From Myxococcales bacterium (lineage in GTDB: Bacteria > Myxococcota_A > UBA9042), in the NCBI GenBank assembly GCA_009692465.1, contig SHZD01000011.1:1-53185 (forward strand): DNA of 53,185 nt, given 5' to 3'. Each line of letters begins with the position of its first letter. Position 1 is the stretch's first letter. The notes beneath the pieces are model-generated. The model worked only from the letters and a program-made list of their open reading frames with translations, was not told where the DNA came from and made no database searches. The position numbers and the translations under genes are program-made. Below are positions 43,892-51,834 of the stretch, in pieces.

Positions 43892-45313
43892 ATGATAGGC
43901 TCACAAATACGCGATTTTTGGCGAAAATCCCTCGCGCTAAGGAACGGTGACAGAACAAGTTGTTCTGTCACAGGGTTCCATTTGCTTGCTAGGTGGGTCG
44001 CAAGCTCGCGACTTTGCAAGTCGACTCGCCGCTCCGGCAAAAATCAAATCGATCGACTTAAATTGTCACAGTTCCTAAAGGCGCTTGTGGCTGCCACATT
44101 TGGCCTGTTCAGCGGCTGTGGTGACGACGCCGGGTTGCCGGTCGATGGCGAAACCACGGTGCGCTACCCGATGGCGCTGACCCCGCTGCCCGACGGCAAC
44201 CACCTGCTGGTGTGGGGCGCCAATTTTGACCGCAAGTACCGCGCCGGCAAAGTCCGCTTACTCGACACCGCCAGCGAAAAACTCGTCGGCACCGGTCTGG
44301 AAGTTTCCGGTTTTGTAGGCGGCGCGGCCTTGCAGTTGCCCTACGATGCTTCGACAACTCAGACTTTGCCGCAACTGCGGGCGCTGATGACCTCGCGCGA
44401 GACGGATGACCTGACCCAAGTGGATGTCAAGATCGGCGCGTCGTCGCAATTGGCCTGTGGCGCCCACGACTTGTATGGCCACTGTAGCCAGCACTTTCCG
44501 CCGTTGGACAATACCAACGACAAACTCAGTATCGGCGCCGATCCAATGGGCATTGAAGTCCGGCCGTGGCTCGATGGCAAATGGCTGGTGATGACGGTGG
44601 CGGCCGCCGATGGGCGGGTCGCCGCGCTGACTGTGGATGCCAAGGGTCAATTTGCCCCGCTGGGCTCACTGAACTTGGGCGCTGGGTTGGTGGCGCTCAA
44701 GACCGTGGTCAGCAGCGGGCGCACCTACATTTCGGATGCCCGTGCGCCCAGTCTGTATGCGGTGGTGGTCGAAAAAAATCCTGAAAATCTAAAAGAATAT
44801 CGCGTGCGTGCGGCCAAGTCGATCGCACTACCAGCGGCCAGTCTGCGCGATTTCGCCCACGGCTTGGCCCAGTCGCTCGACGGTGGCCGGTTATATGTGG
44901 CCAATCGCAGCCCCGCCGCGCTGATAACCATTGATATTACTCAAGATTTTGGCGGAGAGCCACGCGACCAAGTCGTCGATGTGTTGCCGTTGGGCGGTCA
45001 GCCCAGCGAAGTTGCCGTGGCGCCAAGCGGGCCCGCTGGCACCGAACGGGTGTACGTCAGTTGCTTTAACGACGACGCTATTTGGGTGATTAACCCGCAG
45101 TTGCAGGCAGTTGTGCAGCGGATTGCCCTGCCGCACGCGCCGTTTGGCTTGGTGGCGGTCAACGTCCCCAGCGCCCATCCGACCGGTTCGGGTCAAGCGC
45201 GCGGCTGGATGCTGTACACGGGCTTGTTCAACAAGCACGCGGTGGCGGCGCTGCCTATTGCCCACGGCGCCATCGACCTCCATGCCGTGCGGCTGATTGG
45301 AGGCAATCCATGA
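43892..45313 (+). CDS. Beta-propeller-type lipoprotein with in-frame repeat insertion in its signal peptide
   Basis: A 473-residue protein. The mature part follows lipobox FGLFSGC and begins GDDAGLPVDGETTVRYPMAL. It contains repeated propeller-like strands (GRVAALTVDAKGQF, SLDGGRLYVANRSPAALITIDI, GTERVYVSCFNDDAIWVIN), like YVTN/YncE surface proteins. Residues 17-62 are encoded by a 135-bp repeat plus its 3-bp duplication. Without it the N-terminus would read RDFWRKSLAL-KALVAATFGLFSGC, a normal lipoprotein signal. With it the hydrophobic segment lies about 60 residues in, unless translation starts at an internal TTG (LSQFLKALV). Coupled to the next gene by ATGA. Confidence 0.77.
   Translation: MIGSQIRDFWRKSLALRNGDRTSCSVTGFHLLARWVASSRLCKSTRRSGKNQIDRLKLSQFLKALVAATFGLFSGCGDDAGLPVDGETTVRYPMALTPLPDGNHLLVWGANFDRKYRAGKVRLLDTASEKLVGTGLEVSGFVGGAALQLPYDASTTQTLPQLRALMTSRETDDLTQVDVKIGASSQLACGAHDLYGHCSQHFPPLDNTNDKLSIGADPMGIEVRPWLDGKWLVMTVAAADGRVAALTVDAKGQFAPLGSLNLGAGLVALKTVVSSGRTYISDARAPSLYAVVVEKNPENLKEYRVRAAKSIALPAASLRDFAHGLAQSLDGGRLYVANRSPAALITIDITQDFGGEPRDQVVDVLPLGGQPSEVAVAPSGPAGTERVYVSCFNDDAIWVINPQLQAVVQRIALPHAPFGLVAVNVPSAHPTGSGQARGWMLYTGLFNKHAVAALPIAHGAIDLHAVRLIGGNP
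43941..44075 (+). mobile_element. 135-bp inverted-end element A2 inside a lipoprotein gene
   Basis: This is the same element as 11038-11172 (two differences), with ends GGAACGGTGACA and TGTCACAGTTCC. It is flanked by direct duplication TAA (43938-43940 and 44076-44078). It is in sense orientation and uses a different open frame from that used in the glycosyltransferase. Of the three sense frames, two are open and the third has an early stop. Confidence 0.88.
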
Positions 45314-47973
45314 ACCGACGCGGTGGGACTCTTCCAGCCCCGAGCGCCGTGGATGGCGCATGGGTGCTTGGCGTAGCGGTTTGGGCGGGTTTGACTGCCT
45401 GTACTACCAGCAATGCCCCAATACTAGACGGCCTGACGTCGGCGCGGGCGCTGGGCGCGGTGTGCATCGTCGGCACCACCTTGACCCACCCCAATGGTTG
45501 CCAAAATGACGGCCAACTGCGTGCGTTGGTCGGCGGCGGCTCGCGCGGCACCCTGGCCATTGGCGCTCCGTCGTCGGCGATGTTTGTCGATACCGATCCG
45601 ACAGTGCCCGGCATCACCGGGCTGGCGTTGCCCGGCGAGCCCATCGCGATGGCGGTGGATGCGGTGCTCAAGCGCGCCTTTGTGCTGGTCGCGACCAACC
45701 AACCTGCGGTAGTTAGCGTCGACTTGACTGCGCTACCGACCGCCAAGTTGTCGATTGCCGCGGTGGCGCCACTGCCGTTTGTGCCGGCGGCAATTGTAGA
45801 ATTTGGGCGTAAGATCAATGGGATCAGTCAGCCACATTTGGCGGTTGCCGATCCCGCTGGTGGCCAAATTTGGGTGACACAGGCTGCCAGCTTTTCAGCG
45901 ACGCCGACATGGCAAGTGTGGGCAGTCGGCGGTAGTCCCAGCGCGCTAGTGTGGTTGCCGGTGCGCGCCGAGCTGTGGGTCGGCCATTTGCACCACAGCT
46001 GGGTCAACCGAGTGGTGCCAGAGACCGGCGGCAAGGGGCAGGTCATCGCCATCGACACCGCCTGTCGCAACGGGCTAGACGACGACGGTGATGGCCACAT
46101 CGACCGCGCCGACCGCGGCTGCGACAGCGACGGCGACACCAGCGAAACCGACCCTGAAGCGCCGCCCTTGTGCACCAACGGCCTAGACGACGACGGCAAT
46201 GGCCTGTTTGACGCCGCCGACGTCGGCTGCGACCTCCATTTGGGCACCAGCACCTGTCGCAATGGCCTCGATGACGATGGCGACGGCAAGACCGATTATG
46301 TCCAAGACAAGGGTTGTGCGGACTGGTCCGACTCCAGTGAGCATAGTGACAATTCGGCTTGCGCTGACGGTTTTGACAACGACGGCGACGGCAAAATCGA
46401 TGGGTTGGACGGCGACTGCAGCGCCGGGTCCGAATGGCCAGCAGCCGCTGCGGGGACGGTGGAAAGCCTGGCAGCCGCCACAGCGTGCGCCAATGGCCTC
46501 GATGACGACGGCGACGGCCTGACCGACACCGACGACCCGCATTGCAGCAGTCGCAGCGGTCAATCCGAGGTCGGCGCCAATCGCTCGCCGCAAGCCCAAT
46601 TGGCGGCTACTGCCGACGACCACGTGGTGGCGGTTGCCCATCAAGGTCGGCGCGAGGTCTTGTTTATCGACACCGCCAGCGGCACGTTGCTGTTGCCCGT
46701 GCGCGGCGACAAGTCCCCGTATTTGCGGGCGTCACGCCTAGACGAGCGCGATGGCGTGTTGGGCTTGACCACCGGCGAGCGCCCGACCGCGTTGGCGGGC
46801 TTGCGCAAAACCAACGGTAGCGCGGTGGCACAACTCATTGAAGTGGCCACCAGCCCGGGCGGTCTCGCTTCTGTTCAAGTCAGCGCGGGGACGCAAGGGG
46901 TTGTGTCGATCCAATGGTTGGTGGCTGAGGCCGCTGCTGCCACCACGGTAGGCCAACCTGCGCTAGTGGTCGGCGGAGTCGGTCAGGACTTGGGTGCCTC
47001 GATTCCGCCGCGCTGGGCGCATTTGGGCCCACTGCGCGCCCAAGCCCGGCCCGATGGCATTTCCTACTACGGCATCCAACCTAACGCCCAAAGTCTAGAA
47101 CACCGCAGCGAACTGTGGTACGCCATTCATCAGGGCACCGTGCCGGGCACCCAGCGCACTAGCGGCCGCTGGCTGGGACCAACCGTGATGCACGACGGTA
47201 CTGCCGATTTTTGCGAGTTGGGGGTGGTCGCGGGAGATTGGCTGGTGCTGTCGACAGGGTCGAGGTGCGCTGCCGCGCAGCCACTGCGGGTCAAGATTTC
47301 GCAAGTCGGCGCGGATACACTAGTTTTGGATAGCGCCACCGCGACGGCGGACACGGCGGTCACCACCGCCAACCAATTCAGCCTCGATCTGGGCGACCCG
47401 GCGCTAGTCAAGCCGCCCCTGGCCACCCTCGACACCGGCTGCTGGTCGCACGGCGCGGTCAGCTACGCGGTATTGACCGACGGTTGGCTACTGCATGGCA
47501 CCCGAACTGGCGTCGTCAGCAAGCGCTCGCGTATCGGCAACCAGTGCGCCGCGCTGCCGGTGGACGAGTTGAACGGTGCCCGCTTGCCCGAGCCCATCTT
47601 GCGCAGCGACGCCAGTGGCAAGCCGATTCGCCCGGCCAGTTGCCCCTACGTCGGTGGCAATTTGGATCCGGTGTTTGTGCCTAATCCAGTCAACACTCCG
47701 ATCTTCAAGAATCTTCAGATTCAACCGGGCTGTCGCACCCGCAGCTTGACCGATGGCAAAGTCGCCGTGCAAGTGCTGCCCAGTGTGCGCGGGGCGACCT
47801 GGGCGTTCACGGTCGCCGCGGGCAGTCGGCCGTTTGTCTCGCCGCTGGGCAGCGAAACGACCGCGCTGGTGGCCGCCGACAAGTTGACCTATGTGTATGC
47901 GCTCGATGCAGGTGGCGGCGCGTTGTTTGCCGTCGATCCCACTGGCGTCAACAAAAGTATCCGCATCGAATAA
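45310..47973 (+). CDS. Large lipoprotein with MopE-like Asp-rich repeats
   Basis: An 887-residue protein. The signal ends WAGLTACTTS, a good lipobox. Propeller-like strands come first (PIAMAVDAVLKRAFVLVAT). At residues about 253-420 are five repeats of the form CRNGLDDDGDGHIDRADRGC, Ca-binding-type DxDxDG loops with paired Cys, as in MopE-like and dockerin-like modules. Propeller-like and Ser/Thr-rich regions follow to the end. It overlaps the upstream lipoprotein gene by four bases, and both are probably outer-membrane-attached surface proteins. Function is unknown. Confidence 0.82.
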   Translation: MNRRGGTLPAPSAVDGAWVLGVAVWAGLTACTTSNAPILDGLTSARALGAVCIVGTTLTHPNGCQNDGQLRALVGGGSRGTLAIGAPSSAMFVDTDPTVPGITGLALPGEPIAMAVDAVLKRAFVLVATNQPAVVSVDLTALPTAKLSIAAVAPLPFVPAAIVEFGRKINGISQPHLAVADPAGGQIWVTQAASFSATPTWQVWAVGGSPSALVWLPVRAELWVGHLHHSWVNRVVPETGGKGQVIAIDTACRNGLDDDGDGHIDRADRGCDSDGDTSETDPEAPPLCTNGLDDDGNGLFDAADVGCDLHLGTSTCRNGLDDDGDGKTDYVQDKGCADWSDSSEHSDNSACADGFDNDGDGKIDGLDGDCSAGSEWPAAAAGTVESLAAATACANGLDDDGDGLTDTDDPHCSSRSGQSEVGANRSPQAQLAATADDHVVAVAHQGRREVLFIDTASGTLLLPVRGDKSPYLRASRLDERDGVLGLTTGERPTALAGLRKTNGSAVAQLIEVATSPGGLASVQVSAGTQGVVSIQWLVAEAAAATTVGQPALVVGGVGQDLGASIPPRWAHLGPLRAQARPDGISYYGIQPNAQSLEHRSELWYAIHQGTVPGTQRTSGRWLGPTVMHDGTADFCELGVVAGDWLVLSTGSRCAAAQPLRVKISQVGADTLVLDSATATADTAVTTANQFSLDLGDPALVKPPLATLDTGCWSHGAVSYAVLTDGWLLHGTRTGVVSKRSRIGNQCAALPVDELNGARLPEPILRSDASGKPIRPASCPYVGGNLDPVFVPNPVNTPIFKNLQIQPGCRTRSLTDGKVAVQVLPSVRGATWAFTVAAGSRPFVSPLGSETTALVAADKLTYVYALDAGGGALFAVDPTGVNKSIRIE

Positions 47974-47991
47974 GCAATTTACGATCGGTCC

Positions 47992-48197
47992 CTAGCAGCG
48001 TGTCGGAGTATTCCGACTCGCTCCTAGCGCCGTCTGGCTAGACAGCGGCAACTGTCCGAAACTGCACGGATTCACTCCGTGCAGTTTCGGACAGTTGAGA
48101 ATAGTGGACTGGCTAGGAGCCTGTTGGATCGTAATAGATTCATTGTGTATAATCTGATAGACATTTCACAACCGATTGATTTCCGACAGGCTCCTAG
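47992..48197 (+). mobile_element. CTAG-bounded inverted-end element 2
   Basis: A 198-bp segment is bounded by CTAG at 47992-47995 and 48194-48197. Its ends are CAGCGTGTCGGA and TCCGACAGGCTC. It matches 22662-22880 in order and mostly in sequence, including CTGTTGGATCGTAATAGATT. It lies between the convergent MopE-like and transporter genes. Confidence 0.75.
48050..48096. terminator. Perfect 21-bp-arm hairpin, likely bidirectional terminator
   Basis: The arms 48050-48070 and 48076-48096 pair without mismatch around a five-base loop, in a convergent gap. No U-tract follows on either strand, so this would be a structural or Rho-assisted terminator at best. The equivalent place in the sister element (near 22731) is degenerate. 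Confidence 0.5.
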
Positions 48198-48220
48198 GTT
48201 GGCGCCAAGAATCGCCCCGC

Positions 48221-49711
48221 TCAGATCATCAACCCCACCAGCGCCGCCGTCATGTATCCGACTACGCTGCCGCCGATCATGGCGCGCAACCCCAATTGGG
48301 CCAGATCCGCGCGCCGTTCTGGGGCCATCCCCGACACGCCGCCGATTTGAATCGCAATCGAGCTGAAGTTGGCAAAACCGCACAACGCATAGGCCGTGAT
48401 GACGGCGGAGCGCGGCGAAATCGGGGTGGACCCGCCCATTTGCTTGGCCAAGTCCAAGTAGGCTACGAATTCATTGACCACCATCTTGACGCCCAGCAGC
48501 TTGCCGACCTCTTGGGCCTCGGCGGCCGAAATGCCAATGAGCCAGGCGATCGGGGTAAAGCCCCAACCGAAAATGTCTTGCAAAGTCACGCCTTGAATAC
48601 CCACTAACCCCAGCGCCCAGCCCAGCAGCGCATTGGCCAAGGCCACCAGCGCGATGAACGCCAACAACATGCCGGCGACGTTGAGCAACAGCTGCATGCC
48701 CTCGCTAGCCCCCGAAGCGGCGGCGTCCAGCACATTGCTGTGCAGCTTGGGCACTTCGATTTCGTCCTCGGGGCCAGTCACCGGCTTTTGGGTCTCCGGC
48801 ACCAGCAACTTGGACACCATCACCGTACACGGCGCGGCCATAATCGATGCCGTCAACAAGTGCCCGGCGATGTCGGGAAAATGCTTGTTCAACATGCCGA
48901 CGTAGGCCGCCAGCACCCCACCCGCCACGGTGCCAAAGCCGCCGACCATGATGCAGTGCAGCTCCGAGCGGGTCGCCATCTTCAAGAACGGCTTGACCAT
49001 CAGCGGCGCTTCGGTCTGGCCCAAGAAAATATTGCCGACCGTGCTCAGCGATTCCGCCCCCGAGGTGCCCATCCAGCGCGCCATGTAGCGCGAGAAAAAC
49101 CGCACAATGCTCACCATCACCCCGGTATGGTAGCCAATGGTCATAAGCGATGAGAAAAAGATAATCGTTGGCAGCACTTGAAAGGCGACCAGCGCGTACG
49201 GCGCGTCCATGGCGTTGCCAAACAAGAAGCGCGCCCCTTCGTTGGAAAAACTCATCAGGCTGACAAAAGCGTTGTTGACGCTGGTGAAAAAGCCCTTGGC
49301 AGACGAAGTTCGCAGGATCAGCGCCGCAAGCACCAACTGCATCAGCGTGCCGGCGATCACCACCCGCCACGGAAACTTTTGTCCCGGTTGGCGTTCGCGA
49401 AACTGCCAGCATAGGAAAATCAGCACGATAATGCCGAGCAGGGCTTGACCGCGCTCCGCCCAAGAGCCACCGACACTGTCTTTGTCCAGCCGCACGGCTT
49501 TGATGGGGGCTGCCGCCGCGGGTGCGGCCGCGAATGCTGGCGCCGCTGTCGGTGCTGCGCCTGTGGCTGGTGCTGCCGTTGCCGTGGCTGCAGTTGCCGG
49601 TGCGGGCTCGCCAATTGCCAGCGCAACTGCGCAATAAGACAAGAGACTGCAAGTGACCGCGGCAATCGCCAGCGATCGCCATGGTTTGCCGGTGCGGCCT
49701 GAACTGTGCAT
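48221..49711 (-). CDS. Concentrative nucleoside transporter (CNT/NupC family)
   Basis: A 496-residue ion-coupled nucleoside importer. After an N-terminal hydrophobic segment and an unusual Ala/Pro/Thr linker (residues about 40-75), the CNT core begins with GQALLGIIVLIFLCW. The signature GNIFLGQTEAPLMVKPFL is intact, as is KMVVNEFVAYLDL and the final ALCGFANFSSIAIQIGGVSG. These carry the nucleoside- and sodium-binding residues of the family. The ATG at 49711 is preferred to an upstream start at 49738. It is divergent from a sugar-kinase/hydrolase fusion, suggesting uptake and processing of one nucleoside. Substrate is not deducible. Confidence 0.93.
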   Translation of the reverse strand: MHSSGRTGKPWRSLAIAAVTCSLLSYCAVALAIGEPAPATAATATAAPATGAAPTAAPAFAAAPAAAAPIKAVRLDKDSVGGSWAERGQALLGIIVLIFLCWQFRERQPGQKFPWRVVIAGTLMQLVLAALILRTSSAKGFFTSVNNAFVSLMSFSNEGARFLFGNAMDAPYALVAFQVLPTIIFFSSLMTIGYHTGVMVSIVRFFSRYMARWMGTSGAESLSTVGNIFLGQTEAPLMVKPFLKMATRSELHCIMVGGFGTVAGGVLAAYVGMLNKHFPDIAGHLLTASIMAAPCTVMVSKLLVPETQKPVTGPEDEIEVPKLHSNVLDAAASGASEGMQLLLNVAGMLLAFIALVALANALLGWALGLVGIQGVTLQDIFGWGFTPIAWLIGISAAEAQEVGKLLGVKMVVNEFVAYLDLAKQMGGSTPISPRSAVITAYALCGFANFSSIAIQIGGVSGMAPERRADLAQLGLRAMIGGSVVGYMTAALVGLMI

Positions 49712-49780
49712 GGTCCTGCCTTGTGTCGCCGCCACCAACTCTGCGGACAGGCTGCAACCTTGCGGCCCAACGGCGTCGCC

Positions 49781-49837
49781 GTCAAATTGTCGCGGTTCTG
49801 TTGCGGCCGTTGACCGCTGCGCTGGTCAATTGTCGCG
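49781..49837. promoter_or_regulatory. Direct repeats in the divergent transporter/kinase promoter region
   Basis: GTCAAATTGTCGCG (49781-49794) and GTCAATTGTCGCG (49825-49837) are spaced 44 bases apart, about four helical turns. The 153-bp gap must hold both promoters, so a shared operator is plausible. No recognisable regulator gene lies nearby. Confidence 0.4.
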
Positions 49838-49864
49838 CGCCCACCGGCATGCCATGCTGCGGCC

Positions 49865-51673
49865 ATGACGCGCGCAGCTCAAATTTTGGTCATCGGCGGC
49901 GCTTCAGTCGACACTTTGCGGGCCGGCGACGGCAAGGTCACTACCCCCGGCGGCGGTGCTCTATTTACTGCGGTTGCAGCGCGCAAGGCCGGTGGCGACG
50001 TCGGCTTTTTCGGTTTTCGTCCCGAACCTTTGCCTGAGCTGTTTGAACGCGTCGCCAGCAAGGTGCAGTGGGTCGGCCCGCCCTGTCAACTGTCGGATAT
50101 TCCTCATTTTGACATTGTCTACGACGAGGCCGGCAACGCCCGCATGGCCCACGCCAGTTGGGGCAACGAAGATACGTTAGCCCCTGAAATGCTACCCGAT
50201 TACCTGCTGGGCGCCGAGTTTATCCACTTGGCCGCGATCGCCGACGCCTCGCTGCAAATGCGCTTTATCGACTACCTGCGCCCGCGCAGCAAAGCGCGCA
50301 TATCGGCTGGCACTTTCGGCTATATGGCCTTGCGCTCGCCCGACGCGGTGCGCGCGCTGATGGACGCCTGCGACGTGTTTTTTCTCAATGCCCACGAAGC
50401 GGAGTTGGTGTTTGGCGGCAGCCCGCCGATCGTGCGACCGGGCCAGATTTTGGTGGTGACGCGCGGCGCTGATGGTGCCGACGTGTGGCAAGGCGATCAC
50501 TGTGCGCGGGTGCCGATTTGCCCGGCCAAGCCCGTGGATCTGACCGGCGCCGGCGATTCGTTGTGCGGCGGCATGCTGGCCGGACTGGCAGCGGGCACCC
50601 ATCCGGTGGCGGCGGCGCGCCAAGGCGCGGCGGTGGCTGCGGTGACTATCGAAGCGCCGGGGATGACCAATCTACTGGAATCGAATCGGCAAACTATCGA
50701 TGCCCGCTGGCAAACCGTCGCCGACAAGCGGGTGCGCGTCGACTTGGAGCAAGTGGCGCGCATCGCCGAAATTCTGCGTCAACGCGATGACGTCAAGCCC
50801 TTTGATTTTACCGGTAAATACTTTCCAGATGTTGGCGATCAGCGCACCGTGACTTGGTTGTTTGCCGCCATCAAGCACCAGTTTGGTTTTTGGCAGCCGT
50901 ACAACGGGGTGTGGCACACTTCGACCTTGGCCGATTGGGAGGGCGCCCGCCTCAAAGGCTCGGACTACTGCTTTGCCGCTTTTCGCCGGGTGCTGGATCG
51001 GCAGCCCGATATTCTATCGCCGCAAGGGCAGATGAACCTGCGCTGGCAGGACACGGTCGGCATCTTTCGCGACGACGCCGGCCAATCGCCGCTGCCGGTG
51101 CTGGCGACCCACCACTCGCTGGCAACGGCTTACGGTCGCGACATGTGGCAACTGGGCTGGTCGCCGGATGGACTGCTGGCGGAGGCGAAAAAGCAGGCGC
51201 GGCCCGTGCGCTGGCTGTTGCAAAAACTCGACCACTTGCCGGGCTATCGCGAAGATCCGCTGCGCAAAAAGGCGATGTTATTGGTGATTGCCTTGGGTCA
51301 GCGCCCCGAGCGCTTTTTGGACTTGGGTGACGACGAGGATCTGGCGCCGATTATGGACTACCACCTGATGCGCTCGTGTCTGCGCACTGGGCTGGTGCGG
51401 GTCGACGATGACGAGTTGCGAGCGCAGCTAACGGCGCGCAAGCTTATGGCCCCCAAGGAAGAATCGGCGGTGCGCGCCGTGTGCTACGACGCGGTGTTGG
51501 CGTTGTCGCGGCTCAGTGGGTGTTCGATTGCCGCCATCGACTGGTTCTTTTTTGGTGCCCGGCGGCGCTGCCCGGAATTGGCGGCTCCCGATTGTGCTCA
51601 TTGCGCCATCGATCCCGGCTGTGCCCATGACATAGCCTTGTTTCAACCGGTGTATCGGACGACGTTTTATTAA
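49865..51673 (+). CDS. PfkB-family kinase fused to a Qng1/HhH-glycosylase-like domain
   Basis: A 602-residue two-domain protein. Residues 1-285 form a PfkB/ribokinase-type kinase: VIGGASVDTL, the GGGALFTAVAARKAG region, NAHEAELVFG, VVTRGADGADVW and the anion-hole DLTGAGDSLCGG with catalytic Asp231. Residues about 305-565 resemble the queuosine-5'-phosphate hydrolase family (Qng1, DUF2419): FGFWQPYNGVW, LKGSDYCFAAFRRVLD, LPGYREDPLRKKAMLLV, IMDYHLMRS (Asp498) and the end SIAAIDWFFF. The tail has Cys569, 577, 580 and 586, a C-x7-C-x2-C-x5-C motif like the iron-sulfur loop of HhH-GPD glycosylases. Kinase assignment is firm; the second domain is by remembered family pattern. Confidence 0.8.
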   Translation: MTRAAQILVIGGASVDTLRAGDGKVTTPGGGALFTAVAARKAGGDVGFFGFRPEPLPELFERVASKVQWVGPPCQLSDIPHFDIVYDEAGNARMAHASWGNEDTLAPEMLPDYLLGAEFIHLAAIADASLQMRFIDYLRPRSKARISAGTFGYMALRSPDAVRALMDACDVFFLNAHEAELVFGGSPPIVRPGQILVVTRGADGADVWQGDHCARVPICPAKPVDLTGAGDSLCGGMLAGLAAGTHPVAAARQGAAVAAVTIEAPGMTNLLESNRQTIDARWQTVADKRVRVDLEQVARIAEILRQRDDVKPFDFTGKYFPDVGDQRTVTWLFAAIKHQFGFWQPYNGVWHTSTLADWEGARLKGSDYCFAAFRRVLDRQPDILSPQGQMNLRWQDTVGIFRDDAGQSPLPVLATHHSLATAYGRDMWQLGWSPDGLLAEAKKQARPVRWLLQKLDHLPGYREDPLRKKAMLLVIALGQRPERFLDLGDDEDLAPIMDYHLMRSCLRTGLVRVDDDELRAQLTARKLMAPKEESAVRAVCYDAVLALSRLSGCSIAAIDWFFFGARRRCPELAAPDCAHCAIDPGCAHDIALFQPVYRTTFY

Positions 51674-51834
51674 GGGCCTGGTCGCTGGCTCCACAGCGCG
51701 GCATTGGCTCGGCGAATGGTCTAGCCGGCTACGGGCGCCACGACTGGCACCGGACGCCCACCACTGGAGGCCCGATAAACGTAGCACTGGCTAAACTCGG
51801 CTGGCCCGTCGCCAAATGGCTCGCCGTTGCCGTT

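Noticed and set aside
163..44075. Integron attC sites
   Set aside because: The copies have hairpins, but lack R'/R'' boxes (GTTRRRY), are not between gene cassettes, and no integrase is present.
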